DNA of 64,000 bases from positions 13,952,559 to 14,016,558 of the forward strand of contig CM037846.1 of NCBI GenBank assembly GCA_021234535.1, in the 5' to 3' direction. The notes under the pieces are model-generated. The model searched no databases. It had not been told where the DNA came from and saw nothing but the letters and a program-made list of their open reading frames with translations. Positions 50,087-62,585 of this stretch are shown here, one piece after another. Position numbers and translations under genes: made by a program. How positions within the stretch are numbered: position 1 is the first letter of the stretch; each line of letters starts with the position of its first letter. The DNA is from Stichopus chloronotus (taxonomy: Eukaryota > Echinodermata > Holothuroidea > Aspidochirotida > Stichopodidae).

Positions 50087-53000
50087 AATTAATATTAAAC
50101 ATTCTTTTAAACCTATCCACCCGTGCGAAAACGATTATTTACGTCTAAAAGGTCATCTACATAAACGACCCCCTTTTTATACATAAATTCATAATTAATG
50201 ATTTTGTTATTGACCTTAATATGGGAGTTGTTCCAAATTATTTCCTTTTAAAATTACTGGTGGGAACATAGTAGAAAAAAGTTGACCATGCCTTGGATAC
50301 ATCCTGTAAAAAACAGTTATCGATTATAATATTATCACCCTTAAAATTGCAGCTGAAAAGCAACTTTTCACCATATTTATGAAGATAAAAGTTAAAAAAT
50401 AGTTTCCACACTGCTTCATTGTTGTCCAAATATCTCTTTAGCCAAGTAGACTTAAGACTCCTAATGAAGCTTGGAATGTGGGTAACCCCCAGGCCAGCTG
50501 CAAAAGTTGGATTGTATAAAGTAAAACGTTTGATTTTTTCAGGGTTTCCTGCCCAGATAAACTTAAATATAATCCTTTCCAACTCCTTGATGAATTCAAT
50601 GGGAGGGTCAGGTAAAACTTGAAAAAGATAGACAAATTGGCTTAACCCCAGTGATTTAACAATAATAACTTTGCCTAGAGGAGTCAAATCTCTTTGCGAC
50701 CATAAAGCAAGCAACTTTCTTAGTCTTGACAATTTGGGAGGAAAATTAAGCCTAAACAATTCTCGGTAAAATGGTCGAATGTTATCCCTAGCATAATTAC
50801 TGGACCCAATGTCCACTTGAGCCTAAACATTGGTTGAGTGAAAGGGTTTTTCCCAACCAAAGAACCCAATGGGAAAACAGTGGATTTGTCCATATTAATT
50901 TTCAGTCCCGAGGCATGTTCATAAATATGAAGAGCTGAAACAGCTTCTCTTAAAGAGTCGTAAGAAACATCTATCAATAACATGGTGTCATCAGCGTACT
51001 GCATAATCTTAATTTCCTCGCCAAACATGCAGATACCATTGATGCTAGGGTTACCCTTAATATAGATCGAAAAGACTTCGGCACATATAATAAATAAATA
51101 CGGGCTAAGGGGGCATCCTTGACCCACCCCCTGGTTATATTAGAAGCCGCACATGAAAAACCATTATTCAGAACTCAATCATTATTATTTGAATAAAGTG
51201 TAGAGGTCCAACGAATGAAGTCTTCTTCAAAATTGAAAAACTTTAAGCTATTGATAATAAAATTCCAGTCTACCTTGTCAAAAGCCTTCTCGAAATCTAT
51301 TAAAAACAACAATCCTTTTTTATTATTATAAGAACAAAAATTGATTAGATCCAAGACCAATCGAATATTCTCCCCTATGAAACGTCCTTTCATGAAACCA
51401 GTTTGGATCGAACTGATAATTTTGGGCAAAAAAGGTTGGATTCTAGAAGCAAGCGCTTTAGAGCAAATCTTATAATCCGTATTTAACAAAGAAATTGGAC
51501 GGTAATTCTTTAAAATATGAAGATTTTTACCAGGTTTTGGTATGAGGGTGATAACCGCTCTACCTTGTTCAGCGGAGAGGGCAGAGGAATGGAAAGCCTG
51601 ATTAAGGGACGCAGTCACTAGATCACCTATTTTTGACCAAAAAATTCTATAAAAATTACCAGTGAGACCATCACTTTCTGGTGTCTTACGCAGCGAAAGT
51701 GAGAATAATGCCTTTTTGCATTCGTCTACCGTTCAAAGTCCTTCACAAGAATCGGTCCTCGTCATTATCCAACCCGTTATCAACCTGCAAAGTTTGAAAA
51801 AATCCCTCTGAATTACAACAGTCTTTTTGATAAAGAGCACAATAAAAAGATCTTATCTCCCTTAAAATGCTGTCAGTCTCAGTCAAAATAACACCATCAG
51901 TAGTGTGAAGTTCACGAATTACTCTCGACTCTTTATGCTCTTTTTCTAAGTTTAAAAAGTATTTGGTACTTTTTTCGCCCTTCTCCACCCATCTAGCCCT
52001 TGATCTAACAATTATTCCTTGCAATTTAAGGTCATATAAATGATTCAGTTGAGTTCTAGACTCATTTAGTTCCTGAAATACCCCCTGGGAGTTTGATTCA
52101 AAATACAGTTTTTCTAACCTACTAATTCTTTTCAATAAACTTGTCTCACGTTTACGATGATTCTTGGCTTTTTTCTTAGAATAATCAATTGTAATGATTC
52201 TAACTTTATACTTTATATGCTCCCATTTGAGGGAAGGATTATAAAAATCGGCGTTATCAATCTCAGTATCCAAAAGATTATTAATTAAACTTACATAATC
52301 TGCATCGTTCAAAAGGGAATTATTAAATTTCCAGTACCCTGGACCCCTCTTCTCAGAAAACACTTGGAGATTGCAGTTTACTAAAGAATGGTCAGATTGT
52401 AGACTTGGAGAGATGTTCACATTAGAAATACATTTTATCAAATGACTGGAAATTAGGAAAAAATCTAGTCTGCAGTGGATTCCGACAGTAATACTTGAAT
52501 ACATGTACACCTTAGCGTGAGGGTTCCTTTCCCTCCACACATCAATTAGAACATGCCTGTTCATGAGATCTAAACATTGATCCCTTGCTCTAAAGTTAGT
52601 CTGTTGTACACCCCCAGTTTTGTCTAATTGTAGATCAAAAACAAGGTTGAAATCGCCACCCATAACTACATTCTCACAAGCAAAATTACATAGATCAGCT
52701 GAGATCGAGTCAAAAAAGGACGGCGAATCAATGTTGGGGGCATAAATACAGACAATAGTGAAAAAATTACTGTGAATCTTAGCACCAATGATAATATATC
52801 TGCCATTAGTATGAGATTTTATATTAATGAGATTTACCGTAAGAGCAGGGTTGAACAAAATACACACTCCTCTGCTAGCAGAGGAGCCATGTGCAAAAAC
52901 AATCTTCCCACCCCATTCATTCTGCCAAACCCTCGAATCCCTTTCTATACTATGCGACTCTTGGATCAGAAAGATATCTCTCTTTTGTTTATGCAGAAAA

Positions 53001-53239
53001 CTAAACACCTTTCTACTCTTCTTTGACTGTCTAAGGCCTCGTACATTGTAGCTAGTGAATTTTAGCTCTGTCATCAAATACAAAAGAGGTTGGGGATAGA
53101 TTACATGCCTTAGACAGTCTAGGATTCTTCTTACCATTGGTTTGAATAAACTGGGTGCTATAATTTAAAGCAGAGTGATACTCACATACTTCACAAGATG
53201 GAAGGTAACGGAAAAGAAAAAAAAGTCAATCCAACAAGA

Positions 53240-53386
53240 ACATTATGAATACTTTCTCCTAACTCAATCCTGCTGAAAAAGGACCTGGCTCACAGAAGAC
53301 ACAAACCATAACACAGCTGACACAATTAGAGGCTCCAGAAAACGACAGAAAAATAAAATAGAATATAGAATATATATATATAGAAA

Positions 53387-53435
<49 letters not shown>

Positions 53436-53840
53436 TTTACTATTGGTTGTGTGAGCCCCATAGTTATCCACAAAACTACGTCATTTTGGATTCAAAACTA
53501 TCCAATGGGAGAAGCGGATTTAGACAGGGGAACTCCCGATACCTAATGTGACGTCATTCCTTGGTTACAGGTGTTCTCGAAAACCGTGAAGAGTAATTCG
53601 CTCCGGTTTTTCGCTTGATTTTTGGACTATTTTTTGTTTCAAACGAACCATCGTACTATTTAACAGGTCAGGGAAGATCATTGGAACGTTCGTAGGTAAT
53701 AAAAAGAGGCAAAGTGAAGAAAGTGGCCAGAATTCGTGAGTTGTTTGGGCGAAAAGTTGTGCTGTGATCGGCGAGCTGTCATACCTTGTCTTATTATATA
53801 TATATAGGTGTAGGTAATAGTGTATACTGAACGCTAGGAC
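53240..53840. mobile_element. unclassified insertion splitting LINE A ORF1
   Basis: About 600 bp separate ORF1 body and tail. It holds a TA microsatellite (53370-53433), a stretch with two 'gacgtcat/acgtcatt' words and 'ccaatggga', and a second short TA run at about 53796-53807. No coding capacity was recognised and the edges are approximate. Confidence 0.45.
53370..53433. repeat. (TA)n microsatellite
   Basis: TA run interrupted once by 'gaaaaata'; it lies inside the insertion in LINE A. Confidence 0.9.
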
Positions 53841-54659
53841 CGCCGTGGGTGAGATCATCAGTTAGGAAGAAGGGTGTACCTTGTAGCTTCATCTTCGCAT
53901 TTCTCAGCAGGAATAACTTGTCTTGATAAACAGACAATTTTACAAGAACATGGCGTTCTCGACCTAGAATAAATTTCCCATCCCTGTGGGCCCTCTCAAT
54001 TTTACAGTCCGGTAGCTCTATGTCTGTAAAAACAGATTTTGCAATCTGAATGCAGTCTTCGTTCTCCGAAGATTTGTAACCAACTAGGCGAAGATTGTTT
54101 CGCCTGGAAAAGCGTTCTTGTTTGTTGATAAGTGTATATTGCTCACTGCTTTCCTTCTCCAATTTGGCCACCTTCTGTTCCAATTGTATACAACGTGTTT
54201 TAAGTTCCAGGTTTTCCTTTTCGAGTTTTTGGATTTTCTTAGCGTGGCCTTTGAGTTCTTCTCGCAGTTCACCCTTTAGATTCCTCAATTCAGCTGAGAG
54301 AGTAGAGATAGCTTTTTCGATAGCACTGTCAAGTTTCTTTGATAAATCCTGTTCTGCCTCTCCAGCAAGTAACTATGGCCCCTCAACAGAGCTGGCTTCT
54401 TCTGCTACTGCAGAGTTGTCACGTGAAGTACCCGCAGAGGGAGAACTACCTTGCTTCTGCATTGGGCAGCTAGAGCTTCCCGTTTCTTTATACCAAAACT
54501 GCCCTTCGGTCTTCCTCTCTTCTTGTTCATAATTCAAACATATCAAAGCAAAAAGACACTACGCACCTCTGGATAACATTTTAGGTCGACAATTCGGGAG
54601 AATGAAAACGTTTAGGATAAAAATTAACGAGAGCCTCAAAAAGCACCTCCTAACCAGTC

Positions 54660-55920
54660 GCCATGTTAGGCTCGTTCCCATTTTTGATAATGGTTATTCT
54701 TCAGGTAGTTTCAAATTATCTAGGGGTGTCAGGCAAGGGTGCCCTCTTAGCCCTTACCTTTTTTTAATTTGTTTTGAAACTTTGGCCAGGACTTTTATTA
54801 ACAGTGATATTGTTAATGGTATTCATATTGGTAACAAGGAAGTAAAAATTTCTCAGTATGCTGATGACACAAATCTTTATTTAGACGGGGGCGTTGATTC
54901 TCTTAGAGGGGCCATTCTGAATGATTTTTATATCGCTTCCGATTTGAAAGTCAGTTTGGATAAATCTATCTGGACCTGTTAAGTCCCTTGGGGTGACTAT
55001 TACCGTAAATCGTGACGACCTTTTCTCTCTTACTTATCACGCCTTAAACGGACTCGTGGTCTATGGTCTAAAAGGGATCTCACTCTTGTTGGTAGGAACA
55101 CCATTCTTAAGACGTTCGCCCTTTCACAGTTAGTTTTTTTATTCCTCGTCCTCCCGAATCCTCCAGATCATTTTATGAAGAGTTTGAACCAAGTTATTAT
55201 TAACTTCATTTCGAGCAATGGTAGAGAGAAGATTAGCCGTGATACTCTTGTGAATCCCTTTAAATTTGGAGGTATAAATGTAACCCATATTGATAAATTC
55301 ATTGCAGGACTTAAGTGTACTTGAATTCGGGGTTACATTAACGATAATCCAGGCCATTGAAAGACATTTTTTGATAAATCTCTTATTACATTTGAAAAAA
55401 GTCTTCTTTTCAGGTGTAATTGTAATTTTGCTGATCTACCTTCAATTAAAAATAATTTTGTGTCAGACGTAGTTCGCTCTTGGTTTGCTGTCTCTTACCA
55501 CACCCCCGTTAGTAACTTCGAAACCCAACTCATCTGGAATAACTCTTATATTAAAGTAAATAATAGGCCCATTTTTTACCGTTTCATGTTCGAAAAGGGC
55601 GATTGTTACGTAAAGGATGTTTTAAACTGTGATGGTTCTCCAATCTCCTATGATGCTTTTGTTAACAAGTTTGATCTTTTCAATTGTCCTTTCATGTTAT
55701 ATTGGGGTATTATTTTGTCTATCCTCCCACCTGGAAAATTGCTTTTAGTTACACAGTCGATCCCATCATTTACTTAAATGAACGTATTTATAATGATTTC
55801 TGCTTTTCTGTTAGAAGTTCTAAGTTTATTTACGAGAAGGCGATTTTTGATTCTATAAGTAAGCTAAAGGCTGTTTTAAAATGGAACACCTCTTTCAACT
55901 TTGAGGACAATGTTTGTTGC
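54660..55920 (+). mobile_element. LINE B: truncated L1/Tx1-type element
   Basis: Plus strand, from the middle of the reverse transcriptase (NGYSSGSFKLSRGVRQGCPL, YADDT at 54857-54871) to the C-terminal region (AVLKWNTSFNFEDNVCCK), with frameshifts near 54980, 55320, 55460 and 55730. It lacks endonuclease and 3' end. It lies head to head with LINE A and stops where the ~760 bp repeat begins. Confidence 0.8.
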
Positions 55921-56690
55921 AAAGACTCAGACAAACGACCATCTAGAGACACCCCTCTTCATTAATTTAATTCGACATCTTGTAAAATTCTCTCCATCTC
56001 TCATTTTGCATTTTTGTTGCTCACCTAGTTTCCCAACATTATCAACAACATATGCCTAATTCTGCAGGACGAAAATCGTCTTTATCTCCTACATCCATAC
56101 TTCAAACAACAATAAATCGTTTTCGGTGTCTCAGCAACACATTTGGAATGACAAAATTATTTCACGTGGCGCGTTCCAAAGACCGACGTCTTGTGAAACT
56201 AAGGAGTGGGCAGTAGTTCTGGGATTGATAAAGTTAAAATAAAAACAAATGATGCGAGGAGACTGTAGAGTGTAGAGAATAAAGAAAGAAATGCCGTCAA
56301 TGCGCGTTTAAATTTATTGCATTACTCCGCTATAGCATTGCCTTTCTCCTTTTTTTTCTTCTTTTTTGTTGACTGGAGTATACAAGCAGCTTGCAGAACT
56401 CTTCGAGGCTTTCTACATTATGGAAACACAAACTAATTACAAAGAAAAAAAAAACGAAAAGAAACAACCAGCAACGCGATAATACAAATGGCAATAAATA
56501 TATATCGACATGTAGTGTAAATGTAAACTAAGACGACTTAGGAGTATATCACTGGCTCTGAATAAATGCCCGACGACACTCCGTAGTGAAAGATATGACA
56601 GCGGGTGAAGGGCCGGAAAGAGAGAGATACGGTAAACATCAAAGTGCCAAATCCCGTGAAGATCAGTCCGTAAAATACAAAGAGAGAGAG
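55921..56690 (+). repeat. unclassified ~760 bp repeat, copy 1
   Basis: Matches 61828-62590 almost base for base from 'cagacaaacgaccatctaga' (55928) to 'ccgtaaaata' (56668), with a net length difference of about 2 bp. It ends in a GA-rich tract. Short frames (MPNSAGRKSSLSPT...) are open in both copies but differ after a 1-base shift, so coding is doubtful. Confidence 0.8.
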
Positions 56691-56699
56691 AAAAAGAGA

Positions 56700-57960
56700 A
56701 ATCGTTGCCTTCTCTGATAACATATTACGCAGTGAAAAAAGAAAAGAAAAACAAAACCAACGCAAAATTAAAATAAAGGAAAAGAAAAAGAAAAATGCGC
56801 ACGTTGCAATAACTTATACTAAAAAAGTATATGATGCATGGATGGCTGAATTAAAGTATATAAAAGAAATGATGCAGGTGCACATAATTTAGCAAAAGAA
56901 GATATATTAACGAACAGGAGAAACTAAGTTGGGCAAAGGGCAAATCGAGATTTGAAATGTGCAAGTGATGAAGCAAGAAGTGACGAGAAGGACAAGTTGC
57001 ATAACAAAGAATGCCAATACAAGAGAAGGGCAAAACAATTGTCGTTGAATAAAACATGAAAATACGTAGCTGTCGCGTCTGATAAATTTCTAACGATATT
57101 TTTTTTTTATTTATTTTTTCTACTGCAACGATGGGAACGGTTTCTCATTAGCTTTAAACATTCCTTGTTTATTAACACAATATCACCGTACCGACGGTGC
57201 GAGTTACTTTCAAGTTTGCGTTTGTGTACTATTGCGCAGACCTATCACGGAGAGCCGCTGTTGACGGGCTTTATAGCCCTCTACCGTCTATCCATGAGCT
57301 AAAAAAATAATAAAATATTGATGGTGAGATGTTGCGTGGACAAAATATGCCAACATTTGTAATGCAGTTTTGAAGGAACTTACAAAACAATGATACATAC
57401 CTGGTGATACCGCTTACCGTTAGACAACTGAAGCTGTTTCCTGTTCTGGGGTGACTGACAGAAGATTGGTGCTATTTTGGGTTGGGAGATCTATTACTGA
57501 GGTACAAGTACACAGAATACACAATGACTTTGCTGCTCAGCAATTATCCTGTATGACGTAATATGACGCGGAATACGCTTTCCGTAGGCATAGGGCAGAT
57601 GCGCATGGTAGTAGGCAGGCGCGCATTTCTTACATATAGACTAACGACACACGGGTGACGAAACAGAGGTATCCAAGGTTCACGGGTTGAGATGCGAAAC
57701 ACGCTTTCGTTAAAATTTCAGTGGAATGTTAGATAACTGGGAAAGTGCTGTTTGCTGTTGTTGCTGTTGTGGTTGTAATCAATTTATATGTGCAGAGAAT
57801 TGACAGAATACGAAAGGGATGAATGGTAAGAGAGAGGGTGAAGGTGGATTCTGTGTGTAGGAGGGCGGACGGGCGGGCGGGCGGCTGGGTGGGCGAACGC
57901 GAAGAATGGGTGGATGGTCTGACGAAGATATAGGATGAAGCAATAATACAGGAAAAGAAG
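56700..57960. other. no gene confirmed
   Basis: AT-rich DNA. A 54 nt minus-strand segment near 57412-57465 sits between an acceptor-like cttctgtcag and a donor-like CACCAG|GTATGT, but its phase does not fit the candidate exon upstream. A GC-rich 'ggcgggcgggcggctggg' stretch lies near 57870. Confidence 0.3.
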
Positions 57961-57978
57961 GAATACAAAAGACTCTAC

Positions 57979-58091
57979 CTTCGGGAAAGTGTATAAGGGT
58001 GTTGATTTCGTCACTGTCGTAGGTATATCCGTTCGCTTTTGTCACGTGGTTGTCAATAAATAACCATTTAAGCGCAGCTTCTGTAAAAAAT
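57979..58091 (-). CDS. possible exon of an unknown minus-strand gene
   Basis: A 113 nt segment has acceptor CCCTTTCCTTCAG and donor GAAG|GTAGAG and encodes 37 codons with the composition of a folded protein (FFTEAALKWLFIDNHVTK, then GYTYDSDEINTLIHFPE). I do not recognise the family and found no partner exon in matching phase. It could be a chance open segment. Confidence 0.25.
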
Positions 58092-59459
58092 CTGAAGGAA
58101 AGGGAGAGATTTATAATAACATTGCAGGTCACGACGTAGACGGTTAGGACCGCTCTGTAATTAAACCGTGCATGTATTGAATATTGTGAATAAAGCTTCT
58201 CGCTAGCTGCATGAATCTCTGTAGGTGATGGTTTTGACAGTCTCATAAGGTAGAATATTATCTATAGAATATTACCCTGTGTATATCCGAGATATTCATG
58301 CATGATTGAGCTCTTTGTATACTTTGAGAGGGTTACCCGAAATTTAAACAGATGGTTGGCACTGCATTAAAACACCGGCGCACAACAGCTTTTTTGGAAG
58401 TTGGGCAATGCGTTAAGTGCCGATGCGCTGCTAATGTGTAGACCACCGAAGTACCAATCAATGAAGTCATCACAATGAATTGGCTGATTGTTGTTGCTTG
58501 AACGACCGTGTAAACGTACGGTTTTGAGCTCACTTGACCATGAAGTATTATTTTGTGGCAGAAAATCTCAGACAGACGTAGTGGTGATCATGCTTCGGCG
58601 AGGCACCAGATCGAGTATTTGCGTGCTATTCACTGTGTAAATGCGTGTCGATAAGGCTAGGTAAGCGTCGGTGTGCTCTGCACATGCATAATTTTTATGC
58701 CCGTAACGGCTTCGCTAAGGTAGTGGTGCGTATGGCCTAGGATCTGTGCCACAATTTCTCCCTTAGATCCTCAAAAGCCTTCGAGAGAGCTCGTTGATGA
58801 GCCGGTCCGAGTTCGGTGCCAGAAGTTGGCTAGCTGACTTGCAATTGAGGGCTCCCGTCATTGCGGCTGGTCGATTAGGTTCGGCCGGAGTGAGTTGACG
58901 TTCAACGTTCAAAGAAACCATGGTCTCAAATGAGACGTGTCTCTCTTGCTAAAATTTATGTTTAGATTATTCCATATGAAGGAACAAGGAGAAATGAAAC
59001 AAAAAATCAACAAAACAAAAAAAAACACAAAAACAAAAATCTGATTTTTTTTTCCTCCATTTTTTATTTAACCTTGAACTTTTTTATTTACAATATGTAC
59101 CGTCTTGCAAGTAATACATGGCTGTAGAACTTAAAACATGAAATGAATACAGACAGCTTATATCAGATGACAGGATATTACGAAAATACCCCGTGCGTAA
59201 TGGAAATACTGTAAGTCGGTATGACGCGAGAAGAATACAAATAGACATTAAAAATCAAGAATAAGATCACAGCGACCAAAAACCTCTTTGAGATCTTTAT
59301 AGCTAATACAACTTTTCGTCCTTTTTTGGCTATAAAAGTAAATATGCTTTTCGGCTCGTAGAGCAAACTGAAACTTGTATAAGAACTCAATATAATTTAA
59401 AGTCTTATTTTGACGCTTCCTTACTAAAAATGAAATATTTCAAATGCAAGATAAGAAAA

Positions 59460-60362
59460 TTATAATGGATGGCGTTTTAACCTTTGGTAACCAAAGAAAA
59501 TGTCGTCTTTTGAAAAATAAAAGTCAGAGCCGAACAAAAAATTAACAACATCACCGATAAATGAAGCTACATGGTGAAGTAGTGTTTCGACCTCAGCATT
59601 ACAGAAATGACATAAATCGGAGTCAGAAATACCCATTAAATTTAAAAGTCTGTTCGTTGGAAGGATTCTGTAAAGAAATCGAAATTGGAAAAAAGAGAGC
59701 TTGGTTTCCGAGGCAGAGCACCACGGCCTACTAAAAATACTATCCCACTCTTTAGTAGTTAAATGAGAGAACTCAGCGTTCCATTTTGTAAGAGCTGTGG
59801 GATCAACAGCGACTTTATCCAGATACTTAGACCGGTATACAAGTTGAGAAATACAGCTTGATTGCATGGTTTTATCGAAAAAATCAATACATGGGTTATT
59901 GAAAATAGTCTCTGAACAGCCAGACTGCTTCCAGTGGATAGGAATGCTCTGAATAGTACCCCAATAGGTTGTAAAGGGGAAATGATTTAGATGGAACTTC
60001 ATCCTAAAGGACTGGTAACTTAAGGGATAACCGTCATTATCGAAAAAGTCAGAAACAAATTTAACTCCCTTGCTATACAAAAAGTCATAATAAAAAATTG
60101 TGTTATTGATGGAGATATAGTGATTGTTCCAAATAACTTGATTACCAAAATTTTCTACAGGTAAGTGGAAAGCTGCATCCAGCCATGCTCTCACAGTGTG
60201 GTAAACAAATATATTAGGAATACGAGGGAGGTCATCAGGCTTACAATTACAATGAAAGATGAGCTTCCTACCCACAGCTGACAAACTTTCATCAAAGAAA
60301 AGTTTCCAAACACCTTCATTATTATTATTATTACAATACCGCTTAACCCAAGTACATTTCAA
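59460..60362 (-). pseudogene. LINE C C-terminal ORF2 fragment
   Basis: 300 open codons continuing the ORF2 C-terminal region, with VIWNNHYISINN (paralogous to LIWNNSYIKVNN in LINE B), ALTKWNAEFSHLTTKEWDSIF and a CHFC...HH zinc-finger-like motif. The frame shifts after FFGYQRLKRHP. Confidence 0.8.
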
Positions 60363-60440
60363 GCTTTTACAAAACTTGGGATGTGAACTACTCTTAAACC
60401 GCCTTTATTATAACGATTAATTATACAACCTCTTTTTATT

Positions 60441-61208
60441 TTATCTTGATTCCCGGCCCAAATCATAAATAATCTTTTCCACATCCTTAATGAAGGAAGT
60501 GGGAGGATCCGGAAGCACTATAAAAAGAAAAACTAGTTGTGATAACGCATAGGTTTTAACCAGAACGTTACGACCAACCGGGGTTAAGTCTCTCGTCGAC
60601 CAAACCCGAAGACAACTTTTAAGTCTAGATAACTTCGGAATAAAATTTAGCCTAAAAAGATCATTGCCATTATGATTGAAGGTAATGCCTAACATTTTTA
60701 CAGGACCACATGAAAATTTAAGTGCATATAAGTTTACAAAGCCTGGCGGCTGCCTTGCAAAAGGACCCAGAGGAAACAAGACTGACTTAGAAGTATTGAT
60801 GGTTAATCCAGAGGACATCTGAAACACGTTAAGTATGTGAAGGGTTTCATCAAGAGATTCCCGGCTTCCATCAAGAAAAAAAGTTGTGTCGTCAGCATAT
60901 TGGAGAAGTTTTATTTCTTTATCCTCAATAACAATACCTTTCAATCTACTTTGACTTGTGTAAATAGCTAATACTTCGGTGCATAAAATAAAAAGGTAGG
61001 GACTGAGTGGACACCCCTGGCGGACCCCTCGACGAACAGGGAAAAAACCTGTGGAGTATCCGTTGTTGAAGACACAAGCGGTAGCATTGTTATAAAAAGT
61101 ATGTATCCATTGAATGAAACTATGACCAAAGTGAAAATAGCGTAGACAACATATAATGAAATTCCACTCTAGTTTGTCAAAAGCCTTTTCAAAGTCTACG
61201 AATAACAT
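60441..61208 (-). pseudogene. LINE C reverse transcriptase fragment
   Basis: 255 uninterrupted codons with RT blocks FEKAFDKLEW, RRGVRQGCPLSPYLF, LLQYADDTTFFLDGS and MLGITFNHNG. Context shows it is part of a truncated, frameshifted element, so it is not a working gene. Confidence 0.8.
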
Positions 61209-61828
61209 AAATCCTGATGTATTTTTGCGGTTAGTGTAATCAATTAGGTCTAAAACAAAACGGATATTTTCACCAATAAAACGACCCTTTACAAAACCAG
61301 TTTGATTTGGACTAATAACATTGGCGATGATAAATTTAAGCCTAGTTGCAATCGCCTTCGCTCCAATTTTATAGTCCGTATTCAGGAGTGAAATAGGTCT
61401 GTAATTTTCAGGAGATTGGGATCCTTTTCAGGTTGGGGGATTAAGATAATTATGCCTCTAGACTGCTCATGAGAGAGGCTGTTATTAGAGTAGGCATAAT
61501 TTAAAGAATCAACAACATAAGGACCTATAAGATGCCAAAAACTCTTGTAAAAGTTTACAGAAAAACCGTCACTCCCTGGAGACTTATCTTTTTTTTGAAG
61601 ACTTAAGCAAAATACTGCAAGTCTTCCGAGGTAAGCTCACCTTCGCAAGTAGAGAAGTCATCATTACTAAAAGGGGACGGGGGGAGACAGTCCAAAATTA
61701 AATGTGGGGAGCAGCGGTTGCTAACATACAAATTCTCATAAAAATGTTTAATATTGTGAAGAATAGATTTCCCATCGCAATACGTGTTACCATTATTTTT
61801 TTTCTGATGATCTGATGATGCAGTTGCA

Positions 61829-62585
61829 AAAATTCAGACAAACGACCATCTAGAGATACTCCTCTTCATTCATTTAATTCGACATCTTGTAAAATTCTCT
61901 CCATCTCTCATTTTGCATTTTTATTGTTCACCTAGTTTCCCAACATTACCAACAACATGTGCCTAATTCTGCAGGACGAAAATCGTCTTTATCTCCTACA
62001 TTCATACTTCAAACAACAATAAATCGTTTTCGGTGTCTCTGCAACACATTTGGAATGACAAAATTATTTCACGTGGCGCGTTCCAAAGAACGACGTCTTG
62101 TGAAACAAGGAGTGAGCAGTAGTTCTGAGATTGATAAAGTTAAAATAAAAACAAATGATGCGAGGAGACTGTAGAGTGTAGAGAATAAAGAAAGAAATGC
62201 CGTCAATGCGCGTTTAAATTTATTGCATTACTCCGCTATAGCATTGCCTTTCTCCTTTTTTTTATTTTTTTTTTGTTGACTGGAGTATACAAGCAGCTTG
62301 CAGAACTCTTCGAGGCTTTCTACATTACTGGAAAAACAAATAATTACAGAGAAAGAAAAACGAAAAGAAACAACCAGCAACGCGATAATACAAATGATTA
62401 TAAATATATATCGACATGTAGTGTAAATGTTAACTAAGACGACTTAGGAGTATATCACTGACTCTGAATAAATGCCCGACGACACTCCGTAGTGAAAGTC
62501 ATGACAGAGGGTGAAGGGCCGGAAAGAGTGAGATACGGTATACATCAAAGTGACAAATCCCGTGAAGATCAATCCGTAAAATATA

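Larger units (their letters stand above)
48173..53074 (-). pseudogene. LINE A ORF2 (AP endonuclease - reverse transcriptase), broken
   Basis: The start is placed at 53074 (MTELKFTSYNVRGL). Endonuclease motifs are all visible: SYNVRGL, IQESH, YAPN, MGGDFN, RLDFFLIS and SDHSLV. A segment with RWVEKGEKSTKYFLNLEKE follows. The reverse transcriptase is in pieces (51618-51175 with LIDFEKAFDKVDW, 51127-50720 with GCPLSPYLF and YADDT near 50995), then 50816-50238. The C-terminal part resumes after an insertion at 48786 and ends at 48173, with CTFCKQHEETLSHLFWDC. At least three frameshifts or stops occur besides the insertion. Confidence 0.85.
53047..54535 (-). pseudogene. LINE A ORF1 (nucleic-acid-binding chaperone), interrupted
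   Basis: The readable core 54288-53845 has a Leu/Glu/Lys coiled coil followed by an L1 ORF1p-like RNA-binding region (RRNNLRLVGYKSSENED, IERAHRDGK, VLVKLSVYQDK, FFLTDD). An N-terminal part back to about 54535 contains a stop at 54374-54376. After FFLTDD the frame enters foreign DNA. A basic tail (TNGKKNPRLSKACN) resumes near 53220 and stops at about 53047, overlapping the ORF2 start. Confidence 0.7.
48000..54590 (-). mobile_element. LINE A: L1/Tx1-type non-LTR retrotransposon, nearly full length, broken
   Basis: Reads right to left: ORF1 (54.5-53.05 kb, split), ORF2 endonuclease (53.07-52.3 kb), linker, reverse transcriptase (51.6-50.2 kb), C-terminal domain (to 48.17 kb). Removing two insertions leaves about 4.7 kb. 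Stops and frameshifts lie between the open segments, so this copy is dead. An EEN-type AP endonuclease, YADDT reverse transcriptase, a CTFC...H...C zinc-finger-like end and a coiled-coil/RRM-type ORF1 place it in the L1 superfamily. Confidence 0.85.
59040..61828 (-). mobile_element. LINE C: 5'-truncated L1/Tx1-type element
   Basis: Minus strand. A degenerate reverse transcriptase start at 61.8-61.2 kb is followed by an open RT segment 61208-60441 (FVDFEKAFDKLEWNF, GVRQGCPLSPYLF, YADDT at 60899-60885) and a C-terminal segment 60362-59460 (WGTIQSIPIHWK, CHFCNAEVETLLHHV). The 3' part decays to T-rich DNA near 59050. It is truncated at 61828, where the ~760 bp repeat abuts. It is related to A and B but clearly diverged from both. 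Confidence 0.82.

Noticed and set aside
57412..57465. 54 nt minus-strand exon joined to 57979-58091
   Set aside because: In the required phase it has a stop codon, so the two segments do not form one reading frame.
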